NCBI GenBank assembly: GCA_028565635.1
Contig: JAOXYB010034840.1
Coordinates: forward strand, 1-29,406
Length of the DNA: 29,406 nucleotides
Direction: 5' to 3'
From: Phoronis ovalis
Taxonomy: Eukaryota; Phoronida; Phoronidae
This document shows positions 1-10,500 of this stretch, piece by piece. The position numbers and the translations under genes are program-made. Under the pieces are notes generated by a model that did not search any database, was not told the DNA's origin, and saw nothing but the letters and a program-made list of their open reading frames with translations. The stretch's first letter is position 1. Every line of letters starts with the position of its first letter.

Positions 1-201
1 TAAAATGCACTTTTTTAGCAAAGATTATCACATGTAACTATACAGTCCTTTACAGACGTAGTAAATGGCAAAATATGTACAAAACTTTTAGACTCAAAAA
101 AATCTTTAAGAACTTGAATGGCTAGTATATGAATTGCTGTATCTATTTCTGAAATGACTGTCTTTGAAATAAAGTTTGCATTAAACTAAAGACATGCAGA
201 A

Positions 202-2501
202 TCAAACTAATAAACAATACACAACAGTAAATACTTTATACAAACCAGCTGGGCAAGCAGAGGGATCATGAGTTTCCACGTTAGTGAAGACTGGAATACA
301 TCTATCTCCATTCTCTGTATGGAACATTATTTGTCCTGGAGGGCAGGGATTTGACTGTAAATTTCGAATGGATGCTTGTGGTGCAATGTCCCCTCGTAAA
401 GGTCCTTGTACTTGACAAATCAATCCGGTTGATATCTGGACAACATGAAATCCAGGTGGACATTGGGGGTCATCTTGTGCTTTGAAATTACCACAACTCT
501 GTGGATCAGAACATGGTTGTTTTTCTTGGCTACCACCATCACCACAGTTAGGACCAAAACAAGGTTGTACATCCCGAGTTTTGGTGACACAGTCTTGACC
601 AAAACATGGCTGTTTACAGTTGTCACCAAAACAAGGTGGCTGATTTCTACATTCACTTCCAAAACATGGCGGAGTATTTGGTAGCGTCTTGTCACAGTTT
701 CTTCCAATACAAGGTACACCTACTCCTGTACAATCTCCTGATTCACATGGCTGCCCATAGGTTGCACCACAATCGTTACCAGAACACATCGGGTCATCAC
801 ATCGTGAGTCAGAACAGTGAGTCCTTGGCAATAGAGGGCCAAAAGGTATATTCATATTGGGATTATGCCCATTATTACCAAAGTTGCGTTGATAGGTAAG
901 ACTTTGACTGCTAGGTATTCCTTGTAGATTTGGCTGAAAAGGGACTGCATTACCACCAGTTGCCCCAACAGAAGAGGGTTGAAATGAAGCTTCACTATTA
1001 GGTTGTTGGGCACAATTTCCACTTACACAATTGTGGCTATTATGCACATTTAGACAGCCCCCATCAACACATGGCTGTTCTCCCACAGAAACTGGTGGAT
1101 GTTGCTCTTGAACACCTGACATATCATTGAAATTTGAGCTCAGACAGTCCATATTCAAGCATGGACTATTTTTCCCCGTCTCAAAATTATTACTACCTGT
1201 GGGTTGCTGCCTGTGGAAAGCATTCTGCCAATATCTGTATCCATCCTGGACTTGTTGTTGTATACCACTAGGATGGCCGTTCATGCATCCTGAACTGGTA
1301 CATGGTGCAGCCTGATCACAATTACCACTTAGGCAGGGTGGCTCTACACAATCAACTCCAAAACATGGGCTCTCAGCAATCACAGTTTTTAATAGACAAT
1401 CTCCATTGCTACATGGTGCAGATCTGTGGTCTTCTGAAGGTACAAAACGACACCGAGGACCAAGACAAGGCCCTTCATTTGCATTTACATCATATGGTAT
1501 GGATTCACAGGGCTGTCCATTGCAACGACTTGGGTTTTGTCCATTAGGTATTTGCTGGACTCCTTGGTAAAACCAATTAATATCCTGGTTACTATAAAGT
1601 GATTGTTGAAGAGGATTAGCAGACTGAGGAGGTACAACAAGTGTTGCATCAATTCGACCATTTCCTTTCCTCTCAACATATCCCTGTCGATAATTGTCCT
1701 GAAATGAGTTAGAAGTCGGTCGGTTTGCAGAAAAAAGCTTTGGATAACTCTTTTGTCCATTATTACTTTCAACACGGTGTTGTGTCCAAGATTGATGTGA
1801 ACCTCTACCATTGTGAACTTGTGGTGGAGCAAAATGTTGAGGGTATTGTCCAGACACTACCTGTTGATTATTCACAGCAGGCTGAAATGGATATGAATTT
1901 CTGTTTCCTTGATAAGGTTGACTGACATGATGTACTCCATTTTGTGCTGGGACATATAAAGCAGCGCTAATTCTATCATTAGATCGCGTTTGTGCATAGC
2001 CTGACATGAAATTTGGATTACTATGTACAGTTTGTTTTTCATAGTTTTCCTTTTGAGAAGTGTATGAATTGCTGCTCGGTCGCTTAATGTCATATATTCC
2101 ATTTTGAGATGGTACAACTAGTTTTGCTTTTATCCTATCACTAGCAGCCATTTGTGTATAACTAGGCATAAATTGCCTTTTTGGAGAATCTTGGAACTGT
2201 CTTTGATAACCATTTCTTTGAAAATGCTGATAAGTTTGAATTCCATCAGGATGTTGTGATTTAGAGTATGGCACAGATTCATAACCTTTTGAATATGGTG
2301 GTTTAAATGGTCTCATACGATTTGACACAGGTGTCATCTGAAGCCATTTTTGAAACACTCCACTGCCAGACTGACCAACTGGTGAACTGTCATCAAGTTG
2401 TTGCCCACAGTTACCTCTGTCCAAACAAGGAGATGTTCCATCAGTAGATAAACAGCCACCATCTGCAGTGAATGCTTCTCCACTTTTACATCGACTATTA
2501 C
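202..2501 (-). CDS. Large terminal exon: Cys-x4-Cys array and CPPG repeats
   Basis: This exon encodes about 766 residues, from [10 protein letters not shown] (after the acceptor at 2502-2503) to a TGA at 202-204. Its N-terminal half is rich in Gln, Asn, Ser and Tyr and contains three copies of a DRI-x-A-x-L-x-VP-x-QNG-like unit. Its C-terminal half carries about 17 Cys-x4-Cys loops, often Pro-Cys-Phe-Gly-x-x-Cys, and two Cys-x5-Cys variants. The end has three CP(P/A)G segments, the first two closed by a further Cys 12-13 residues later. I do not recognise the family of this region. The end is uncertain: the third CPAG segment is cut short, and its Gly codon contains G|gtttgt (donor at 245), which would give a phase-1 boundary like the other EGF exon boundaries. 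I see no AATAAA on the minus strand in 1-201, so the gene may run on past the window. Confidence 0.8.
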
Positions 2502-5500
2502 CTACGAAAATGATAGTCACAATTATTTTTAGCATTAAAACATTTTTTTTTAAACAGCTATTAAAATAATTCTCATTTGTGCAATGAAAACTTTTCATGG
2601 GTCACAATAAATGTTGCTTGCATGGTTCAAAAAAAGCTCATGATTGGTTAATAAGTAATACGTGATCAAATCACAGTATTATATAAAGTTATCACTTATC
2701 CATCAGGTAATAATTTTTTTACCAGTTAATGAAACTACCAAAAATTTTGAAATAAATTTTCCTAATTTTTTTAACTAGAATAGTCAAAGATGACTGTAAC
2801 AGAAGTGAACACTTAAATTCAATAAGATGAAAATACTTACTATAATCCCCCAGTCTTTTACATGTTTTTCCATTACTTTCCAGTGTATAGCCACTAAAAC
2901 AAGAACACATGTAGCTACCATGTGTGTTGATACACCCCTGTGCACATCGATGTTGGCCAAGACTTTGACATTCATTTATGTCTGTAATAAAAATTGTTAA
3001 AAATAATAAAAGGCAAGGCATTATTTTGTTTTATATTAAAAGGAGTAACCTAAAATATGGTAATTTTTTTTAACAATTACCATGGCAATCATTTATATGT
3101 AACAGGAACAAGCTTGTTACACAAAATAATCCCAGGTCAGGAAAGATAAAAATTTGATATATGTTGCAGTTTCATCATGTCATGTCATGTTATAAACAGT
3201 TTTAAGTGATTTTTTTTCAGAATTGTTTTCCATTTAGTGGTAAAATTTTAGTATATTTCATCGTTGCACTGAAAAATAGAGATCTGGAAAGAGTTACTAT
3301 GCACAACTAATTTATTACATTTGAATAATAGTTGAACTACAAACCAGTCTTACACTATTGTTATTTTATTCATTCAGAAAAACCGCACTGGCAGATGTCA
3401 CACTACCAGACTCTACGTGATATCATCAGTGCCAAGCTGGGAAAACCACAAGTAAAACTCGCCCCGCATAATATTCCAGACACTAAATATTTTTGTAATG
3501 AAATTTGGCCAAAATCTTCATACAGTAGAACACACCTTTAATATTTGTAACTAGTTTGTAAACAATCCGGTTAAGGTTTTTACCCTTATAAGCTAAAAAG
3601 AATCATTGTTACCTATTTTAAGGTATGTTTTATCTGAACAGGAGACTTTCTTTCAAACTGACATATTTACACACAAATTTCCTAAACTGTTGATAAATTA
3701 CAATTTTTAACCATCTAACTTATATTTAGTCATATTTAAATATATAATGGTTTTATGGCTTTATCCAAGAAGGGGCCCAAAACAACTAAATTTTACATAT
3801 TTATATTTTCACTATTAAAGACAATTAATTTATGAATATCATTAATGATATAAATGAAAGAATAAGAGTAAAATTGTCAACTAGCAATACAATTAATCTG
3901 CCTTACCCTGGGACAAAAAGCGGCATATAAACAAAGTGATTTTAAAATATTGAAGTGGCGGATTTAAGACAAACTTGATACCTTCAGTAGAGAAAAAAGC
4001 ATAATTAAGATTATGCTAACATTTCAGGGAAAAACAATAAAGCAAACAAAAATTATGAGCAAAAACAATTTTCTTCTTTTTACTAACCTGTGCATGATAT
4101 TCCATCAAACTGCAGCCTGAACCCTGACATACAAGTACACCGTGGAAATCCAGATATCATCACACACTTCTGAGAACATTTAGGATTTCTGTTAGTACAG
4201 GTGTATTGAGGTTTAACAGGAATGATAGCTTGAACGGCACCTATAATATAACTCACTCTGAGTTTTATATATCCTAGCTCATATTAAACTTTTCATAATG
4301 CATGTATTTAAGGGAACCTACCTAGATGTTTCACACATTGCAGAACCAGTTAATATGAAAAAGTCAAAGCATTTCCTGGATCGCCCACAAAGCACTAAAA
4401 GGCATTGCTCCCTTTGGATGTAATATAAATTTCACATCTTCATTGGGTATCAAAGTTTACCCACTACCATAAAAATTGAACTCTAAAATCTGAGCTACTT
4501 ACTAAACTTACTTTCCATCTAAATTTAGATTTGTAAATTTAGAAATGTACAGAAGAATCAATACCCAATAGAACAACAATATTGAAAAGTTCTTTTTCCT
4601 TACCAGGAGGTTTGCTAATACAAGATACTGCCTTTTGCCCACTGCTGCACAAACACAAGTTAGGTGCAATACAGTGACCAGGACCACATGGAGTTTTACA
4701 AATAGCTACAAAAAATAAAAAGTAGGACATAATGTTAAATTCTCACACTAACAAAGCATCACAAAAATTAAAATCCACATCTTCAAACTATAACTGTTCT
4801 GGAAATATAGGCAAAGTAAATTTTGAATATACGTACATTACATTACATAACTGCATGACACAAAAAAAGAAATTGTGGTATAAGTCAGAAGTGTGTGTCA
4901 TTATGTATAAATTGCTGACATCGACACATTCTTATAGTCACCAAATAAGTTACGAATATGATCAAAGTTTCCAATTGTAATGTCAGTCCAGCAGCTTTCA
5001 GTTTTATTTAAATATTTCATCAAAAACAAAAAATGGAAATCTTGAAGTTTTCAGTTAGCAAATCTGATATTATAAAAGCTGCAAGCAACAGAAAACTCTT
5101 AAAGTATCATGTTATAACACTAAAACTATGTTTCCAAAACAGATAAAACAACACAATTAAGATATTATATCAACATGCCAGCACAGCCAGTCTGTGTATA
5201 CATACACAGTAAAACAACAAATGTGGCAGCCAGATACAAAACACATGGTTAGGTAATTAAGCAAAGAAACTTATAATATTATAATGTTTCTGGTATTTGA
5301 GATGGGAAGATGACTTCTAAAGGTATTAGTATTTCTGTCAGACACTTGTGCAAAAAGATGAATTTTTAGGTTCCAAATAGTATACATGATAAACATGTTT
5401 TAAATAAATACCTCCAAATGCATTTCATAATCGACAGCATGCAAAATATGAAGATGTAACAATTTAAAAATACTATTTCATGCAAAGAAACCTAGTTATA

Positions 5501-6990
5501 AAATATGTATGATGCGTTCAAGCATTTATGCTCCACTTATGACATTATTTGGTCCTCTGTATTTTTCTTTGCTGAAGTGGGACCTGTAGACTTGCTCTAA
5601 GCCTTTCTGCATTTTTTATTTTAATTTAATTTTTTTAATTATTTTGATTACTGTATTGAACTTTGTTGCAAATAAAACAATGTTCCAGCAAAAAATGCAT
5701 TTTTTTTTATTGATTTACCCCTTTACTATATTCCCATTTGATAGTGTTATATATTGAACAGTAAAATTCAGTAAGAAACCTATTTTTAGCGGGAAAATTA
5801 TGGGGTTTTATAAAAAATCACATCTTATTAATTAAAAACATTATTTAAAAAAAAAGAAAATTCCACGAGGATTAAAGTATCTATGGGACTTATTAGGCAG
5901 CTAGAAACATAATATTCTTTTCTTGGCCTTAAACTATGGGTGGTAAGTCCATAAAATCACTGACCTTAAAGAAATATTTGGTGTCAAAATGTCATACTAT
6001 GATTTCTGTTTGCAACAAAAATAATGTTCTCATAGACACAACAATTAGAAACCATGCCAATGCAACAGAGAAATGTTTTTTTATTTAGGTAACAAGATGA
6101 ACTATTTAAAAATTAGTACCTACTCTAGTTATAAATAATTATTGCCAGTTTAATAGTGGTCTTAGATTCTTAGATATAAAGTAGAGAATACCATGAACAC
6201 TAACTTTTTTCATTCCCCGGCTTGGTACAATGTTTAATAGAAAAGTTAGTTATTACGTGACTTACGTTTTAAGCATGGACCATCAGGCATCATTTGCGAC
6301 CAGCCCCCACAACAAGGACTGTTGCCATTTGCAAAACCAACATCACCAGTGCAGACATTAGGACCACTTTCCGCAAAGAGAAGATTTAATTACATGATTG
6401 TCAAATTATATTATATTCATATGTCTATTTAAATTCTAGTAAATTTCTTTTCTCCCACTAGTGAAGCTAATTATAAAATTACGTCCCATGGCCAGAAAGT
6501 ACTTTTGTATTTTTAAACAAATATGATTACATACTTGATTACATACATATGATTACATAACGGCAAAGTTGATGACATACTATCCTTGGGTACTATCCCC
6601 ATACTATATACTAGCCTATCGTATTTATTTAAAATCCATAACTTTAATATCCGTATATTACAAGTACAAGTGAACAGCGCAGCACACGTTTGCCGATAGT
6701 CGTAGCACAATAATTAAGTCTTGTAAATAAAAATAACATAAAACTGCAACCAGAAAAACTACTCAGTACAATAAAAAATAAAAAAATACTTCTTTATCAA
6801 CAACAGGCCAAATAATGATATCGGCTACAAATGTTCGCATCTTTTGTTTTCCAGTTCGAATCTAAACTTACCTAATAAAAGTATTCTGTTGGAAACTATA
6901 CTCTGTTTGAGACATAAAATATAAAAACAATAAAACACTAGTTATTCTCCGCTGTTTACAAATACGAACTATCCCTGCTGCTGTCCACAT
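202..6990 (-). CDS. Secreted Cys-rich EGF-domain protein with a fibrillin-like N-terminus (6 exons seen)
   Basis: The exons, in transcription order, are 6990-6872, 6366-6266, 4705-4604, 4240-4088, 2981-2841 and 2501-202 (or 2501-246). Every junction is GT-AG and the phases agree (2,1,1,1,1). Exon 1 starts at the first ATG after an in-frame stop and encodes a signal peptide: a basic stretch ending KQRR, then a hydrophobic core at residues 16-26. Exon 2 (GPNVC...CCGGW...) and exon 3 ([12 protein letters not shown]...LCLCSSGQ) line up with the start of mature fibrillins, GPNVC...CCPGW then PICRxxCGxGxC. Exon 4 is an EGF-like module and exon 5 a calcium-binding EGF starting DINEC. Exon 6 is the Cys-rich region, described separately. 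Exons of one module flanked by phase-1 introns are usual for extracellular proteins. A role in extracellular matrix is inferred. Introns 4706-6265 and 2982-4087 show no further exon of this gene. The whole product is about 957-971 residues in the window and may continue to the left. Confidence 0.8.
3376..3541 (+). other. Unexplained protein-like plus-strand segment inside an intron
   Basis: This stretch lies in the minus-strand intron 2982-4087. On the plus strand a pyrimidine-rich acceptor-like tract ending in CAG at 3377-3379 is followed by an open frame that includes [20 protein letters not shown] and ends at TAA 3539-3541. It is clearly less AT-rich than the intron around it. It could be the last exon of a nested gene, a fragment of an old retrocopy, or chance. 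I see no partner exons and do not recognise the protein. Confidence 0.25.
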
Positions 6991-7431
6991 CTCTGCTAAG
7001 TTTCTGGGAACTTGAATAACTCCCAGTGAATCTGTATTTCAAATGGTTCCAGCACTTTTGGGAGATCTCATAAGTGTGTTCTGAGACATGCTAATTATTC
7101 CTTCCGATTCTTTCTTTTGTCTATTTAGGGCGGAAGTTGGTTACCATAAATTAATTCCTTTCCCTTTTCTTGAGATTTCGCGGCAGGTGGTTTCACTTAG
7201 GGAGCATTTAGTGTTTTCTAAACAGTTGCATGTGACTTTGGGCTTCGCGCTGCATTAAAGTTGGTGATGCCTAAATATTTGTAAATAATACGCCTTAGGA
7301 TAGAAACAGAGCTATGTTTAAAGTATTGGAAATTACAGGGTTAAATTTAAAATAGCATTAAAACTCCACTTTCGATTCCTTACAATATATAAATACTGCT
7401 CCCACAAAAGTCAGCAAGCTTTTCATGATGT

Positions 7432-7445
7432 CCGCCAGATGGCGA
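7432..7445 (+). promoter_or_regulatory. CTCF-like motif upstream of RBBP5
   Basis: CCGCCAGATGGCGA agrees with the CTCF core CCASYAGRKGGCRS at 12 of 14 positions; the mismatches are position 3 and the last base. It sits 57 bp before the RBBP5 ATG. The match is by eye and binding is untested. Confidence 0.35.
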
Positions 7446-7456
7446 ATCGAAACCGC

Positions 7457-7464
7457 GCCATCTT
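7457..7464 (+). promoter_or_regulatory. YY1-like motif close to the RBBP5 start
   Basis: GCCATCTT matches the YY1/Pho core (reverse complement AAGATGGC). This element is commonly found just downstream of transcription start sites of housekeeping genes. It lies 38 bp before the start codon, so it may mark the start-site area. Confidence 0.35.
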
Positions 7465-7501
7465 TGTTTTGTTCTATTAGAGATTGGCGACGAATAAAAC
7501 A

Positions 7502-10500
7502 ATGAATTTAGACTTACTTGGTAAGTAGATTGCAGTTTAATAGAAGTTATTGATAGTTCATTTCTATGTGATTATCATGGCACTGGTTGTGTTTATTACG
7601 TTTCAACAAATACACGAAACTATGTAGTATACCCTAGACTGCAATACTACTCTGCTGTACCTGGGACTGGGTGCCACAGGCTGGGACTATTAAAGTATTA
7701 TATTAAACTAAGACTAAGTTATAACTAACTTAGTTATAATAGTCCCAGGCTGTACGAGCAGTCCGGGGGCTTAGTTAGTCGTACTAAGCTTCTTGACCCA
7801 ACTATCGCTTGCCTGCGGTAAAGCCGTGGTGCCATAGCCCAGATCTTGTTAAACTTAAAACCAGTACTCCAGACTCCAGTAGTCAGTACTGAGTAGAAGT
7901 TACAGCCTATTGCAAAATACTCTCCGTGTAAAAAAAACACCAATAAACTCAAAGCAAAATTGTCGTCTTGTTTGGCTATGATACTCCTTCTTGAGTGATC
8001 TGTCACTTGATGCTTGATTAATACTCCTCAAGGTCTGCAAGTGGAAATTTTGCGTTGGTCTGAGTGGTAAATTGTATGCTAAAAGTCACCATGAGGTGTA
8101 TTAATCAAACTTCAAGTGATAGATCAAGAAGGAGTATCATAGACAAACAAGACAACAATTTTGGTTTGAATTTTTTGACACACAGTGAGTGTTTTTGCAA
8201 GAGGCTAACTTCTACTGGTTTTAACACTATCTGGGCTATGACCGTGACCCTTCACTCCAGGCAAGCGATAGTAGGGTCATGAAGCTAGGACTATGGCTCA
8301 GTGTACTGTTTGCAGTCTGTAAGTTTGTATTATTAACTGATGTTAAGTGGTTTAATTTGTACTGTAGTCCCAGATATAGTGTATGGATCTGTATTCAATC
8401 ATGAATACATATAATTATAACTTCACTCAAGCTTTTGAGTATTATTACAGTGTGAATTAACATCTCAGAAATTATATCGTAATGTGGGAATTCAACAACT
8501 TATAAAAAGTCAAATTGGGATGGCTGAACTTTATAAAATTTTAAAATATCTACTGTCTAGTCTGTTTGCAAAACTAGACTAGTACTTTAGGAGCTGTCAC
8601 TTTGTTCACTGTCAAGTCCCGACATCATGCTTCCATGTTGGTCTAATCGCTGATCATGCACCTTAAACTTTCAATTAACTAGGATTATTAAAGATCCATA
8701 GGCCAGATTGAGGAATCATATATGAAATGGCTATTTGTGTTGTCTCGCCAATTCCCCTTGTTTGTGTTTAGTATCAGTATTTAGCCTTGTTTGTGTATTG
8801 ACGGGTTGAAACATACAAACTATACACAGACATAGGAACTGTATAAAATGGTAAGTTTTTATGCTCCCAAGCCAAGGAGATATATACAATTCAAAAAGTA
8901 CTGAGTCATTACTGAAATGTAAGTAAATTAAGATATTGATTTTGTATGGTTTCTGTTATCAACTTTCAAGCTACATCTTTTGTTTTCAATTTTACAGAAT
9001 CGTTTGGCCAGAACTATCCTGAGGTGAGTGCCTACTAATTCTTTAAATATATTAATAAGCAGTAAATAAATACTAAAACTGACAGAAATGATGAAAAGTT
9101 ATTAAGTAGCCATTGTCTATGATTGAAAGATTGGCCCAATATGGCCAAAGTGTGATAGTGATGTAAGTTTTATGGAGTCTAAAGTTGTAAGGATTATTGT
9201 GTAGTGTTTCCAACCTGACAAAAGAGAGCCATCTTATCTACGCTGTACAACTATTACACTCAAAGTGGAGATAGGAATAATCTATGTGTATTTATATTCA
9301 GTGTATCATTTCAGGATTTTGATGGTACTCTGGACTGTATTAGTATAGCTATCACATGTTCATTCAACAGAAGAGGAACATTACTTGCAGTTGGGTGCAA
9401 CGATGGTAGAATTGTTGTTTGGGATACCTTGACTCGCGGAATAACAAAAATTATAAGTGCGCATGTTCACCCAGTTTGTGCGTTAAGGTAGGAAGATATT
9501 CAGTTATGGAAACTTTATTGTTGTCTAGTTGTATTTTGCCAGATATTTCATTTTAATATTGATTTTGCAAAGTTACACAACTTTGGTCCATGGGGATCTG
9601 CTAAAACTTGTTTCATTAATTCCAGGTGTTGAGCAAAATATTAGTTAACGGATATGTATAGGGTGTTAAATTGGAAATATTGCTTACCACTCTCATCACT
9701 ATCTGTCCAGACTTCAATTATATTTCTGTCACAATGATTATTTTGCATAGTTGGCACCTCAATGATGTAATACTATAATTGATTATTACCAAAGTTACTG
9801 ATTTATGCATAAATACAACATTTTCATTGGTCTCTGTGGCATTCTCTACTGCATTATTCAGCATAAACTTTCAAGCACCCTAAATATTTTCAGGAATATT
9901 TATTGTCAGTCTAAACTGAATCTCTTTTTATACTATCCCTTCGAACTTTTCACTTGAATGAGATTTTTCTCAGACTTTTGAAATTTTTCTCAAAGACTAT
10001 CGAAATTGTGTTTAATGCGCTACATATTTGAATTTTTGTAGTTGGAACAGAAATGGACACAAATTACTGAGTGCTTCCACGGACAATAATGTATCCATAT
10101 GGGACGTGCTTACTGGAGAATGCGATCAAACATACAGATTTCCATCTCCTATTTTAAAAGTTCAGTATCACCCTAGAAATAGGTGAGCCATTACGTACAG
10201 GCATTTGATGAAATGTGGATGCAAGGTCAAGTATATTCCATGATGACTTGTGATACTAGAATTTTTTTCACTCATGCTGATAGAAAATGTTTCAACAATA
10301 AAATAACAGTTAATTTTCAGAGTGACAAATTTAAATTTCTTTCATTTTAGCAAGTTATTTCTGGTTTGTCCAGTGAAACATGCAGCAGTGTTGATGGACG
10401 TCAAAAATAACAAACACTCTGTTATTCCACTAGATGATGATTCCGACCTCAGTATTGTTGCATCGTTTGATAGAAGAGGAGAATACATATATACAGGAAA

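Larger units (their letters stand above)
6991..7501. promoter_or_regulatory. Divergent intergenic region between the EGF gene and RBBP5
   Basis: Only 511 bp separate the two start codons, which face away from each other. The promoters of both genes should therefore lie here. Visible candidate sites are an inverted pair of ETS-like cores (CTTCCG at 7101-7106 and CGGAAG at 7131-7136), a CTCF-like site (7432-7445) and a YY1-like site (7457-7464). The 70 bp before the RBBP5 ATG are richer in CpG than the surrounding DNA. I see no well-placed TATA box for RBBP5, which fits a housekeeping promoter. Confidence 0.5.

Noticed and set aside
6525-6557. Three GATTACA copies about 13 bp apart
   Set aside because: A short, simple repeat in an AT-rich intron with no sign of function.
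8050-8085. tRNA-like A-box (TGGTCTGAGTGGTAAATTG) in the loop of the foldback
   Set aside because: It resembles a Ser/Leu tRNA A-box, but I find no B-box or cloverleaf nearby, so neither a tRNA gene nor a SINE promoter is supported.
7734-8282. Two open frames with SRRSII and RQAIVGS motifs on opposite strands
   Set aside because: They are the two arms of one inverted repeat read in opposite directions, without homology or splice support that I can see. I treat them as repeat sequence.
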